This document shows positions 10,721 through 22,754 of a DNA stretch of 64,000 nt, piece after piece. This stretch comes from Prorocentrum cordatum (lineage: Eukaryota; Sar; Dinophyceae; Prorocentrales; Prorocentraceae). Where the stretch lies: contig CAUYUJ010019945.1 in the NCBI GenBank assembly GCA_963575745.1, positions 62,001-126,000 on the forward strand, given 5' to 3'. Position 1 is the stretch's first letter. Every line of letters begins with the position of its first letter. Position numbers and translations under genes: made by a program. The notes beneath the pieces were generated by a model. The model had not been told where the DNA came from, ran no database searches, and saw only the letters and a program-made list of their open reading frames with translations.

Positions 10721-10775
10721 ATTCGTGTCTACGTATCCCCCAAAACAGTGATTACGCTTAGGAGTTGTTACTTGT

Positions 10776-10985
10776 GCCGGGCCGTATGGCCGGTCTGGCG
10801 GCTATGTATTCGCCGTCGCCGCACCGTCGCCGCCTCGTCGCCGCCCGTCGTCAGGGCCGTGTGGCCGGTCTGGCGGCTATCTACTCGCCGTCGCAGCCTC
10901 GTCGCCGCCCGTCGTCAGGGCCGTGTCTTCGGTCTGGCGGCTCTGTGGCGGCCGTCGCCGCGCGTCGCCGCCTCGGCCCCGTCCG
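10776..10985. repeat. Tandem repeat, about 65-75 bp unit, three copies
   Basis: The block GGCCGTGTGGCCGGTCTGGCGGCTAT starts near 10780, 10855 and 10918 (third copy diverged; the quoted block is one unit start). Each is followed by a GTCGCCGCC-rich stretch and a TCGTCAGGGCC joint. Confidence 0.75.
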
Positions 10986-10999
10986 TCGACGCCTCTCGA

Positions 11000-13900
11000 T
11001 TCCCCATTCTAAGAAAAAATCCGGATCGACCCCCCCCAGATTCAACTGTTCACGATTTCGTATTGCAATGCAATGTGCAGATGACTCTGCCCCATCGTCC
11101 ATCCTAAATTCGTCTTCGTGTCATCCCAAGCAAACCCGAAACGCCCCCCCCATTCTTTGCAAAAAGTACAATGCGCGAGCGTTCGTTCATCAAAAGTCAT
11201 AAGTTGCCACTTGTTCAAGAAAGCGCAGTGCACACGCGCGCGTCGCCGCGCGCGCATGCCGAAATCGTTGGAAAACCTTGGGTTCGCAAGGATTTGAATG
11301 CCGAACGTCCCGAACACATATTAAAAACACATGTTTTCGCAACAAGGGTTTTCAACAAAAGCCTGCGCTTGAGCTCTTGCAGATTCTCAAGAAAACCATG
11401 GGTTCTTCAAAATTTCAGCACATGCTACCAAGCGGGTCTCTCGCGCGCACATGTCGAAATCGTTCGAACGCCCTCGCGCACGTGCTGTCGCGAGAATCAT
11501 TTAATGCAGATGAGACGAAGTGCACACGCGCGCGTCGTCGCGCGCGCATGTCGGAATCCTTCAACAAGGTTTGGTTTCGGAAAGATTTCAAATCCGAGCG
11601 CCCCGACAACATATAAAAGCACATGGTTTTGCAACATCAGCTCTCAAACATAATTGTGGTTAGATTCGGTTAAGCGGGCCTCTGGCGCCGCATGTCAGCA
11701 TCATTCGTGCGCCCTTGTGCGCGTGCTGGGGGGGCACGATCCGTGTCATATAATACCACGCGGGCCACTCTTGTGCGTCGGCCGCGCACGCATGTCGAAC
11801 TCCTTCCAAAACCTTCGTCACCGACGCCAGGATGCCGTCTTCGTCGTCGGCGTGATCAGTATCGGCGCCGTCTCTGGCCGTGCTGTCGCCGATGTCATCT
11901 TCGCCACCAGAACCAATACTAGCATCGTCGTGCCCACGGTTGTCGACGTTGCCATGATACCGCGCCCGCCCAAGTGGCCGACTCGCAGTGCAGTGCCCGC
12001 TGGGATGTGCCCAGAGGTCAGCGCCGCCGCGGCAGCGTCGGCCGCGCCAACCTAGGTGGCCGCTGCGCGCGCGAGCATGCGCGAGCTAGCGCGGCCGCAA
12101 AGATGCACCAGCCACAAGACAGCACTCACCGCAATCGCCGCCGCATGGGTTTTGCAAACCGAGTTGCAAGTGGGTTGGTGGGATGAATGTTCGCGCAGTG
12201 AAGTTGACGATTGCGAGTTCCGCAAGTGAATTGCGCCACTTAGATTGCAAGAAAAAGGCACGCCCGCGGCGCGCTCTCTGATCGCTGATAACGCCGGCTG
12301 CAACACAGATTATGCACAGCATGGGCTGCGCGAAAAAAAGGGCACAACGTGAATTGCCCAACCGCGGGGATTGCACTATGCAGATTTTCCTTTCTAAAAG
12401 AGTAATTGATTCTACCCCCCCCCGCCCCCCGGACTTATCGGTTCCCCCGCGCGTGCTGTAAATCATATATGATTCTGACCACATGTCCATCCTAAATATG
12501 AATTCGTACCATCCCAGCCAAGCCGGGTTCCCCCCCCTGCGGTTCCCTGTCAAATAACACTATGCGGGGACATTTTTCTCTCTAACATTTCAACTTTTTC
12601 ACGAATCCCTTGAACAAATGGGACGAAGTGCGCACGCGCGCGTCGTCGCGCGCGCATGCCGAAATCCTTCAAAAACCTTCGGTGCCGGAAGGATTTCGCA
12701 ATCGAGTTCCCGAAAGACATACAAAAACACATGGTTTCGCAACACTGGTTTGCTAAACAAACTTCCGCGCGAGCTCTTGCGAAGTCTTAAGAAAACCATA
12801 GGTTTTTTTTTTATTTCTGATTTTCACAAAATGCTACCAAACGGGCTTCGCGCGCGCGCGCATGTCGAAATCTGTCGAACGCCCTTGCGCGTGTGCCGTC
12901 GCGAGAATCCTCTGCAAAAAACGGGACGAAGTGCAGACGCGCGCGTCGTCGCGGACGTATGCCGAAAACCTTCGAAACCCATCGGTTTCGGAAGGATTTC
13001 AAAATCGTGCGTCCAAAAAACCTACAAGAACCCAAGGTTTCGCAACACGGATTTTCAACAAAAGCGTGCGCGCGCGCGCTCTTGCGTCGTCGTCGTCGTC
13101 GTCGTCGCCGTCCTCCCTCCTCCCGCGTCGTCGTCGTCGTCGCCTACGTCGTCCTCTGTCTTTTCTCCTGTTTGTCGTCGTCGTCCTCTTTGGCGTCGTG
13201 GTCGTTTCCATCGTCGTTGTCGCCTTGGTCGTCCTTCCTCCTCCTCCCACGTCGTCGTCGTCGTCCGTCGTCGGCGTCTCATCGTCGTCCCTCCTATGTC
13301 GTCGCCGTCGTCGTCGTCGTCGTTGTCGTCGTCGTCTTCCCTCGTCCCTCGTCGTTGTCGTCGTCGGCGTCGCCGTCCTTCCTCCCTCGTCGTCGTTCGC
13401 GTCGCCACCGTCCTCCCTCCTCCTTCGTCGTTGTCGTCGTTGTCGCCGTCGTCGTCCTTCCTCCTTCCTCGTCGTCGCCTTCGTTGGCGTCGTCGTCGTC
13501 GTCTTCGTCGTCGTCGGCGTCGGCGTCGCTGTCGTCGTCGAAGTCGTCGGAGACGTCGTCGGTGTCGTCCTAGTGGTTGTCGTCGGTGTCGTCGTAGTCG
13601 GTCTTAACAGGTTTTGCAAACCAAGTTGCGGGTGGGTGGGTGGGATGTTTGCCCGAGCAGTGGAGAAAACAACTTCAAGCTCAGCAAATTAATTGCACAA
13701 CATAGATAGCACCACGTAGATTGCACAACCTATATCGCACAACCACATATACGGCACTACCCTGCTTGTTTGTTAAAGAAATGATCCAACACGCCCCCCC
13801 TGGCTTTATCGGTCCACAGCTTCGGGTTGCAAGTTGCATACGGCCCTGCCCCATCGTCCATCCGATGCATGAATTCCCAGGGGGGCCGGCATCGACCCAC

Positions 13901-16900
13901 CCCCCGCCATCCTTTGCAAAGAATGCTATGCGCGCGCGCTCGTTGATCAAAATTCAAATGTTTTCAAGACCCCCTTGTGCAAAACGGCGCGAAGTGCGCA
14001 CGCGCGCGTCGTCGCGCGCGCGTGCCAGAATCCGTCAAAAACCTTCGGTTTCGGATGGATTGAGAAAAAGTGCGCAGCAAACATACAAAGGCACATTGTT
14101 TCGCAACGCGGGTTCCCCCTCCCCCTAAAAAAAAGCGCGCGCGTTCTTGCGAATTCTTATGAAAACCATCAGTTTTATCAACATGTTCAGAAATACTACC
14201 AAACGGGCTCCGCGCGCGCATGCCGACATCGTTCGAGCGCCTGCGCGCGCGTGCCGTCGCGAGAGTTCCTTGTGCAAGACCGGGCGAAGTGCGCGCGCGC
14301 GTCGTCGCGCGCGCGCGCCGAAACCAAATGCCCCAACAAACCATTGAAACAGCGCACCAGGTTCCGCAACATCGGTTTTCAAAGAAAAGCGCGCTCGCTC
14401 TCTTGCGCGCCCTTGAGCAAACCATCGTCTATTCGATATGTTCATGGAATTCTGCCAAAGGGGCCTCTGGCGCCGCGTGCCGGCATCATTCGCGCGCCCT
14501 TGTGCGCGCGCAGGGGGGCGGTGCACGATCCGCGTCGCATGGAACTACGCAGGCCACTCTCGCGCGTCGGCCGCGCGCGCATGTCGAGATCTTTCCAAAA
14601 CGTTCATCGCCGACGCGAGGGCGCCGTCATCGTCGTCTGCGCGATCAGCATCGGCGCCCGCCCTGGCCGCGCTTTCGCCTGCGCGTATATCGTCGCCAGC
14701 GTCGCCACCTATAATCGCCGCGTCTACCGCAGTCGGCGCTGCCGCGATACCGCGCCCGCCCAATTCGCCGACTCGCAGCGAAGCGCCCGCTTGGACGCGC
14801 CCGGGGACCGGCGCCACCGCGGCCGCGTCGGCCGCGCCAGTCTAACTGGCCGCCGCGCGCGCGTGCCAGGGTTGGCGCGGCCGCAGAGATGCACCGGCAA
14901 ACGCCAAGCATGCGTCGCAATCGCCACCGCGTGATTTTGCAAATCAAATTGCCGGTGGGTGGGCGTGATGTTTGCAAGAGCATGGGATGCGCCAGCTCAT
15001 GTGCAAGAATCAATTGCGCCAGATAGATCCCCCCCCCGGGATTATTGCCCCCTTTTTCGCATTGCAGGTTGCGCATGATTTTGCCCCATCGTCCATCCTA
15101 GATATGAGTTCGTGCCATCCGAGCCCAACGGGCACCGGGCCCCCCCGCCACCCTCTACAGAAATCCAATGCGGGCGCACTCATTTATCACGAATCATCGG
15201 TTTTCAAATGTGACGAAGTGCGCGCGCGCGTCGTCGCGCGCTTTCCAAAATCTTGTCAAAACCGACGGTTTCGCAAGATTTTAAAAATCCAGCGCCCAAA
15301 AATCATATCACGACAAACCAGCTCGCAACGCTGATTCTTTCTATTTAAGAGGAGGGTGCGAGCGCGCGTTTACGAATTCCCAAGACAACCATAAACTTTA
15401 CCACATTTTCTCTGGGCGCCCGAGATGGGCGCGGAAAGAATGGGCACCATGCCCGACAGCCGTTCCTGTTAATTTTGAACAGGACTCGCTGTCCGCGCCG
15501 CCACGGCCCGCGCCCATTCGAGACAGAAGGCCGCCCGCCCAACCGCGGCCGCCGCTGGTGGGGGGCAACATTTTTTGCCAGGCATTGCGCGCATTTTGTC
15601 CGTGCCCATTTCGGGCGTCCAAATTTTCGCAACATGCTATCAAACGGGCTTTGCGCGCGCGCACGTCGAACTCGCTCGAGCGCCCCTGCGCGCGTGCCGC
15701 CGCGAGAACCCATTGCAGGAGATGGGGCGAAGCGCGCGCGCGTCGTCGCGCGCGCGTGCCAAAACCGGCCAAGAACTCTTAGGTTTCGTAGCGATTCCAA
15801 CATCAGTTTTTGAAAAAGCGCGCGCTCGCGCACTCGCGAAGTCTCGAAGAAAATCATGAGTTATTCAACGTGTTCATGGGATTCTGCCAAACGGGCCCCT
15901 GGCGCCGCATGCCGACATCATGCGCGCGCCCTTGCGCGCGTGCTGGGGGGGGGGGGGGGCACGATCCGCGTCGCATGCAACCATGCGGGGCGCCCACGCA
16001 CGTCGGCCGCGCGCGCGTGTCGAACTCGTTCCAAAACCTCCATCGCCGACGTGATGGCGCCGTCATCGTCGTCGGCGTGATCGGCGCCCGCGCCGTCGCT
16101 GGCCGCGCCCTCGTCGGCGTCGACGTCGTCGCCGGCGCCGCTGCTATCGTCGTCGCGTTTACCGTCGTCGACGTTGCCGTGATGCCGCGCCCGCCCAAGT
16201 CGCCGACTCGCAGTGAAGTGCCCGCTAGGACGCGCCCTGCGGTCAGCGCCGCCGCGGCCGCGTCGGCGGCGCCGCGCTAGCTGGCCGCTGCGCGCGCGCG
16301 ATGCTAGGGTTGGCGCAGCCGCAGAGATGCACCAGCAAACGCCAAGCATGCGTCGCAATGGCCACCGCGTGGATTTAGCAAACCAAATTGCGGGCGGGCG
16401 GGCGGGATGTTTGCAAGAGCGTGGGATGTGTCAACTCGTTGGTTTATGCCAATACCGCCGCATGCAGTGCACACCGTCCATTCTGCCCCCCCCCCCCCCA
16501 CGCGCAAATTGCAAAACGCGCTTCTACGCGCGTATAGAATTCCCTCGGCAGTCGCGCGTTCGCCCCCAGCGCAACAAAAATACGCGAGCGCACTCGATTT
16601 TCAACAATCATCAGTTGTCGAGAATCCCACGCAGAAAACGGGGCGAACTGCACGCGCGCGCGTCGTCGCGCGCGCAGGCAGAAATCTCCCTTCGACCGTG
16701 GGATTTCCAAACCGAGCGCCCCGAACGCATATGCGCGACCAGTGGTGTCGCAACGGGAACTTTTATACAAGCATGCGCTCGCGTTCTTGCGAAATTCGAA
16801 GAAAACCACTGGCGTTTCCAACCTTGTCGCCCAAGTCTACCCAGCGCGCCTCTCTGTCGCGCGCGCGCCGACGTCCTTCCGGCGCCCCTGCGCGCACGCT

Positions 16901-18850
16901 GTCGCGACATCCCTTTGCAGCAGATTGGCCGAAATGCGCGCGCGCCGTCGCGCGCGCATGCCCGACTTTATGAACATAACCGTCGGGTTCACAAGGAATT
17001 CGACGCCAAGTGCCCTGACCACATGAGGGGGGGAAACACATAGTTGCGCAACTGAACACATACGGGGAAAGCCTGCACGCACTTGCGATTTTCCAAAAAA
17101 AAATCTTGTTGGTTGTTCAACATGTGGTTCAAATCCGACCAATCTGGCATCCCGCGGCGCATGTCGAAATCGTTCGAACGCCCTGGCGCGCGTGTTGGGG
17201 GGGGGCGGGGCCCTTGTCAAATCATGCCATCCGGGCCGCTCGCTCGCGTCGGCCGCGCGCGCGCGTCGAACTCCTTCAGACCTCCATCGCCGACGCGAGG
17301 GCACCATCATCGTCATCTGCATGATCAAAGGCGGCGCCGACGTTGGCCTTCCCGCCGTTATCGCCATCATTGTCGCCGCCATCGCTGCTATCATCATCGT
17401 GTCTACTGTTGTCGACGCCGCCACGTTGCCGCTTCTGCTCAAATCGCCGACTCGCATTGAGGGGCCCATTGGAAAGTGCCCGGCGGTCAGCGCCACCGCG
17501 GCCGCGTCGGCCGCGCCAAACTAACTGACCGCTGCGCGCGCGAGCACGCGCGGGCTCGCGCGGGCTCGCGCGGCCGCAGAGATGCACCAGCCACAGCGGA
17601 GCACTGATCGCAGTCGCTGTCGCATAAGTTGTGCAAGCCAAGTTCCGGATGGGCACTGCGCGAGCAGTGAAACGGACAACCCCAAGTATGGCAAAAATCA
17701 TTGCACCTCAGTAGTTGCCCCACATGGACTGCAGCACTGCGTGTGTTTCTGTTCTGCGCCTGTGCGCTTGTGGGATCGCCCGCAGCCTCAGTGACATTGA
17801 CAACGCTTCGCAACAAACGGCTGCACTTCAAAGTTTGCACCGCATATGTTGCGCAGCGTAGACTCTCTTTTTATTCGTATGAAGAAAAATAACTCGGATC
17901 GACCACCGCCCTTTCCCAGGATTGTCCGCCCGCTTTTTTGCATGTCAGTGTGCGCGTGGTCCTGCCCCGTCGCCCATCCGAAGTATGATTTCACACCAGG
18001 CGGGCCGAACCCGCATCGACCCCGCCCCCCTTCTCACCCCTTGCGGAGAATGCTGCGCGCGCAGTCTTTAATCAGCGCAATCAGTCTCCAACAGCCCTTT
18101 GCATCAAAATGAGCCGACAGGAGCACGCGCGCCTCGTCGCGCGCGCCCCGGCAAACGAATAAACAGACAATTGGTTTTCCAGCGCCAGTGTTCGAAACAT
18201 GCCCGCGCGCAACCTTGCGAAGTCGTAGGACAACTTAAGGTGCATCTGCATGTTCATCACATTCGACCGAAAGGGCCTCCCGCGCCAATGTCGCAATCAT
18301 TCGCACACTCATTGTGCGCGTGCTGGAGGGCACGATCCCTTGTCACATAGTTCCACGCGGGCCATTCGCGGGCGTCAGCGACCCGCGCACACCGACCCCC
18401 CCCCAACGCCGTCAGCACCGACGCGGGGACACCATCATCGTCATCGGCGTGATCAACATCGGCGCCGTCGTTGGCCTTGCCGCCGTTATCGTCAGCATCG
18501 TCACTACCATTACTACTATCATCATCGTGTCTACCATTGTCGACCTCGCAATGATACCGCGCCCGCTCAAATCACCGACTCGCATTGAAGGGCCGCGCGT
18601 CAGCGCGGCCTGCGAGACGAGCTTGGAGGTGCCCCGCAGTCAGCGCCACCGCGGCCGCGTCGGCCGCGCCAAACTAGATGGCTGGTGTGCGCGCGAGCGA
18701 GCGCAGGTTTGTGCGGCCGCAGAGATGCACCAGCCAGCACCAACCATTCATCGCAATCGCCGCCGCATGGCTTTTGCAAGCCAAGTTGCCGGCAGGTGGG
18801 CGGGATTGTTGCGCGGGCAATGGTGGTGACAACTTCAAAGTTTTGAACAT
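11000..18850. repeat. Complex tandem array, six units of about 1.2-1.5 kb
   Basis: The anchor CCATCGTCCATCC (or variant) recurs near 11093, 12485, 13850, 15085, 16474 and 17968. A second anchor, a GATGCACC block after GCGCGGCCGCA, recurs near 12103, 14889, 16327, 17582 and 18725. Each unit carries, in order, a CCCCCC run with TTTGCAAA, one or two copies of a sub-repeat centred on CGCGCGTCGTCGCGCGCG (about 295 bp apart), a GCATGTCGAAATCGTTCGAA block, a GGGGGG-CACGATCC block, a CATCGTCGTCGGCGTGATC block, and a conserved end GCCGCGTCGGCCGCGCCA. Units are diverged by substitutions and indels. Frames inside them are inconsistent between units, so I do not call protein genes here. Confidence 0.85.
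13080..13600. repeat. (TCG)n-rich expansion inside the second unit of the array
   Basis: About 520 bp of CGT/TCG triplets with CCTCC interruptions replaces the middle-to-end part of the 12.4-13.8 kb unit, so this unit lacks the GATGCACC anchor. All three frames on both strands are open here by composition only. Confidence 0.85.
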
Positions 18851-18869
18851 TTGCTCAACCACATAGCTT

Positions 18870-18900
18870 GAACTACATATATATATATATATATATAGCA
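18870..18900. repeat. (AT)n microsatellite
   Basis: Ten or so AT dinucleotides just after the last unit of the large tandem array. Confidence 0.9.
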
Positions 18901-19725
18901 CAGATAGCACCATTCACTTCAAGAAACATACTGTTTGGGGCACGCTTTGACTAACATATGTACGGTGCCATCGGCATGTCCGATGGTATTGCGATGTTTC
19001 GTTTATCGTGGCACCCCAAAACAATGGCATCGGCGGTTATACCGTGATATAGGTAGATCGGTTGATTATGTGATTGGCAGATGTACATACATTTATATTT
19101 TTAGATGGAGAAATCTAGAGCTACACACATGTTAATACAGAGAGGGATGTCGTTTGATGTTTGGAATTTGGATCGGTGGGTGGAAGATGAGACGGGCATG
19201 TAATGAGAGTGCGATCCCGATCCCGCGCTTTTTCGCAAGCCGAAAACTGCACATATTTCCCCCCCCCCAAAAAAAAAACCCTGTAACATCCAGAGACTGG
19301 TCTTATCCGTGGTATACACGGGAGGTTCAAGCCTGTCTCGAGCCAAATTTTTGCGTCCAAGGCGGGCGCCTTCTCTTCCGCCGCCGCCCCGCGTCCTCCG
19401 CCTCCTCCTCCGTCCTCCGCCTCTCCTCCTCCTCGGCAGCCTGCGCCCACCTGCCGCGTGGCAGCCGTCTCAGGGACGCACCGAGGACGCGCAGGGGAGA
19501 CTTGTTGAGCCCCACAGCGCCGCCGTCTGACCCTCTCCTCTCTTCCTCCGCCGCCGCGGCTCCGTCCCGCCTGGCCGCTGCCATGGGCCGGGGCAGCTCA
19601 GTGTGGCGTCTCCAGCGCCGCCCCTTGGCCTCGTGCGCCTGGAAGGGCGAGGGTCCAGCAGCGACCCAAGAAGACCGCGCGGGCCTCCGAGGGTTTACTT
19701 TTTCTGCCGCTTCTCTTGAATTCAG
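18901..19725. other. No recognised gene; drop then rise in GC
   Basis: 18900-19320 is AT-richer, with homopolymer runs at 19260-19280. 19370-19720 is GC-rich with CCTCCTCC stretches. No conserved protein motif is seen. Confidence 0.4.
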
Positions 19726-19800
19726 AAGAGGAGGAGGAGAAGGAGGAGGAGGAGGAGAAAGAGAAAAAGGAAGAGAAGGAGGAGGAGGAGGAGGACGACG
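19726..19800 (+). repeat. (AGG/GGA)n microsatellite
   Basis: Purine triplets GGAGGAGAAGG, passing into GACGACGAC at the right end. Confidence 0.85.
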
Positions 19801-20117
19801 ACAACGGCGTCGGTGGACGGCGACGACGAGCACGACAATCAAAAGGCACGACCACCCAGACTTTCGACGACTCGGTATTGTCGAGTCCTGGGCCATGCGC
19901 CTCTCGAACTCTCTCCCTGGTAGTGGCTATTCGTCCTGATCCGTTTTGGGCCAGTCATGGGGCCCGAGACGGGCATCCAGAGGCTGAGACGCCGAAGAAG
20001 AACCTCAGAGTCGATGTCACCTGAGCAGTTCGCTTGCAAGGGCTCCGCACTTGCGTTGTAAGTAGGACTGAGGGCCCGTGGCCAGCCCCAGTATTGGTGA
20101 CCTGATGCTGTCCCGTA

Positions 20118-20294
20118 CAGTCGGGGCCCTGAAGAAGGAACCCTTTTCGTCGGGGAGGGGCTCGATGTTCCTTAATTGTTCCACACCTTGCCTAAAGTTT
20201 CCCTTCAGTTTTCGATGGGAAGTCGAAGTTTAACTTATGGAAAAAAGGGGGCCTCGTTCCTTATTTAGGGTTCCTTAGGGCAACGCCTCGACTG
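20118..20294. mobile_element. MITE, CAGTCGGGGC-TIR family, copy 2
   Basis: Starts CAGTCGGGGC and ends GCCTCGACTG, flanked by TA on both sides. The interior is alignable with 474-632 (for example the block with ATGGGAAGTCGAAGTTTAAC and the GTTCCTTATTTAGGGTTCCT block). Confidence 0.78.
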
Positions 20295-20299
20295 TAGGG

Positions 20300-20383
20300 T
20301 CTCCCGTATGGTCCTTCGTAGGGTCTCCCGCGTGGTCTCCCGTGGGATCTCCCGCAGCGCCGCCCGCAGCATCTCCTGTAGGA
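20300..20383 (+). repeat. Short tandem repeat of GGTCTCCCGTA type
   Basis: Seven or so diverged copies of a unit of about 10-15 bp (TAGGGTCTCCCGTATGGTC) run from the MITE border into the CCT tract. Confidence 0.7.
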
Positions 20384-20612
20384 TCCTCCTCCTCCTCCTC
20401 GTCCTCCTCCTCCTCCTCCTCCTCAGCCCTCCTCCTCCCTCCTCCTCCTCCTCCTCCTCCTCCTCGTCCTCCTCCTCCTCCTCCTCCTGCTCCTCCCTCC
20501 TCCTCCTCCTCCCTCCTCCCTCCTCCTCCTCCTCCTCCTCTCCTCCTCCTCCTCCTCTCCTCCTCGCTCCTCCTCCTCCTCCTCCTCCTCCTCCTCCTCC
20601 TCCTCCTCCCGT
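20384..20612 (+). repeat. (CCT)n microsatellite
   Basis: About 230 bp of CCT with occasional G or extra C interruptions. Confidence 0.95.
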
Positions 20613-20732
20613 AGGATCTCCCACGTCCATGGTCTCCTCTGCAAGACAGCACAGTGCAATGGTAGGTGGGCCCTTTTATAGTGTCATGCTCGGGGTAGTC
20701 TTCGGCGTCGAGCCCGGGGGGGAGAAGTGAGA

Positions 20733-20872
20733 AGGGGCGGGCCTTCTCAGAAGGCTCGGAAGTCCCCCGGCCTTCTGAGAAGTCCTCTAAGCCTTCCCCG
20801 AAGACACCAACTATTTCTCCGAAGGCGCGAGGGCTTCTGAGAAATCCCGCCGCCTTCTGAGAAGGCCTTCTC
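20733..20872. repeat. Cluster of short palindromes, CCTTCTGAGAAGG type
   Basis: At least five near-copies of CCTTCTCAGAAGG or CCTTCTGAGAAG occur in 140 bp, each self-complementary. Similar blocks occur at 400-450. The function is unknown; they could form small hairpins. Confidence 0.7.
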
Positions 20873-20957
20873 CTCCTAGTTCCCCCCCCCCCTCGCTCGC
20901 CGCCGAATTCTGCGGCCGGGGGGGCAATTTTCCAGTACCCAGCTGGAGGTCGACTAC

Positions 20958-21125
20958 ACGTAAGAGTGACCCTTCGCCGGAGTGACCTTTGGTGCGGGCT
21001 CATCGGGCTCCCCCCGATCGCCGAGCGCGATGCGATATAAGCGGCCCGCGCCCTTGGGTTTGGCTCCCTCGCGCCCCCAAAAAGTGCGTACCAAAGGTCA
21101 CTCTTACCCAGGGTCACTCTTACGT
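20958..21125. mobile_element. Foldback/MITE-like element with terminal inverted repeats of about 38 bp
   Basis: Left end ACGTAAGAGTGACCC...AGTGACCTTTGGT. The right end is its inverse, ACCAAAGGTCACTC...GGGTCACTCTTACGT. The arms themselves carry a doubled GAGTGACC. The interior is about 90 bp. No clear target duplication. Confidence 0.8.
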
Positions 21126-21274
21126 CTAGCCGAGGAGGTCTTGGCACGAAGACGTCGACGCCGGCCGGGGCCGATGACCAGAGATGGCCCCGCGGCTCGC
21201 CAGGCCTTCGGCGGCCGCACGGGCATGGCCGAGTGGCTGTTCTGGCAGGCGCCGGACCTCGCGGGGGACTGATG

Positions 21275-21520
21275 GCTTGCAGGGCTCGTTTCGATTCCTC
21301 CGATTCGGTTCGATTCGATTTCGATTGCTCCCGATTCCCGATCCGACTCGACCTGGGATTCCGATCTGGGTGCTGATTGCTGGTTGGAGGCGTACTGGCC
21401 TGTCGATCTTTGCCGATTCGACTTTTCCCGACTCGGCTGTCGATTTTGGCCGATCCGATTCATTTCGATCGCCGACCCGACGCATCGGTTCGATTCTGGG
21501 CTCTCCTGGCATGTCTGTTC
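21275..21520. repeat. CGATT-rich irregular repeat
   Basis: Many spaced copies of TCGATT, CCGATTC and GATCCGA, with no fixed period. A related texture (AATCGTCAGC, AATCGCCAGCC) lies at 23815-24040. Confidence 0.65.
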
Positions 21521-21850
21521 TCAGAGCGTGAATTACCTACCCCGCTTTCGCTTCCAGGCAAAACCAAGTCATACCACGCGCCCCCTCGTCAAGCGGCCTG
21601 ACCAGCGCAGGCCACAGTTTGGCGTCGCTTGGTATCTCTTGGAAGCGAGGGTGGTCAAAAGCGAGGGAGGTTTGTTTGCGCCCTATATTCGGGCGAGAGG
21701 GGTTCGAGGCTCGAGGCGTCCGGACGTGTTCGCAGGCTCTCGGTGGTCTGCCAGCCTCGGGGGGCGCTACGTCCGTGCAGCTCCTCCTCGCATATGAGCG
21801 GCACGTCCGTGCCCAGATCCTCCCGAGCGTGCGCGCAAAGGCCAGAGTTG

Positions 21851-22038
21851 TGGCCCCATACACCTTAGGCGATGCTTAAGAAAACTTAAATGTTCGGCCA
21901 GAGTCTCGATTATTCTTAATGTTTCAATGTAAATCCTAAGATTTGAATGGAAATTTTGTGTTTTTTATTCAAGTTCTGAGACTATGAATTTCTTAACCCA
22001 TGATTTCTTAAGCATTTCGCAGGGTGTATGGCCCCATA
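21851..22038. mobile_element. AT-rich MITE with 10-bp flanking direct repeat
   Basis: The direct repeat TGGCCCCATA lies at 21851-21860 and 22029-22038. Between them are inverted ends: CACCTTAGGCGATGCTTAAG at the left and the inverse CTTAAGCATTTCGCAGGGTG at the right. The interior is AT-rich in a GC-rich neighbourhood. Inverted ends plus a direct repeat of this length fit a Mutator-like or hAT-like non-autonomous transposon. The right direct repeat is separated from the TIR by TA, so the exact duplication length is uncertain. Confidence 0.8.
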
Positions 22039-22281
22039 GCCAGGCGATGATCACCTGGGGGGGACAGGGAAAGGCGGAGGTGCGACCTCTGCTGCACGCA
22101 GTTGGTCTCGGCGCCCTCGCGGGGTGCTCGCCATGGTGCGCCAAGTGGCGCCTCCTGCGGCCAGGAGTGCCAGTCACCTGAGCTGATGCGCCAACTCTGC
22201 CTTGACTATCCCGTTGTTCTTCCGACCCGCATTTGGGACGGGATGACGTGCTGCAGCCTCGATCCTGGCTCTCCTTTGGTT

Positions 22282-22352
22282 CTCCTCCTCCTCCTCCTCT
22301 TCCTTCTCCTCCTCCTCCTCCTCCTCCTCCTCCTCCTCCTCCTCCTCCTCTT
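22282..22352 (+). repeat. (CCT)n microsatellite
   Basis: About 70 bp of CCT with two TT interruptions. Confidence 0.95.
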
Positions 22353-22754
22353 CCTCCCTGGGCGTCATTTAGTGCCCGTGTGCCAGGTCCCCCCACACAA
22401 AAAGGCCACAAGAATTTAGCCGTCGAAGGCCTCGGCAGTTCTTCGAGAGGCGAGGATCTCAGCCTCTGCTGTGCAGAGGAAACGCGCACGGGAGCTCGAG
22501 CTTGCCCCTTGCGGCGCAGGCTCGCCTGTGGCCGTGGCCTCCCCCTCGGGCAGGCCCAGCTCGGCACCCACCCCGTCCTCGGCGGGACCTTCACCCCAGC
22601 CGTCTTCTGATGGGGGTGTAAGGGCCAGGGGGCGTCCGCACTCTGCGGAGTAGCGGACGCGGGGGTGTCGGTTCTGGTCTGTTTCTTTTCTCCTTTTCTC
22701 CTCCTCTCCTCGCTCCATTGTACGACGCTGCTTGCCAACACGTTCCAAAACGTT

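Noticed and set aside
13080-13600. Ser/Val-rich frame of more than 200 codons
   Set aside because: Produced by TCG/CGT triplets; other units of the same array have no such frame.
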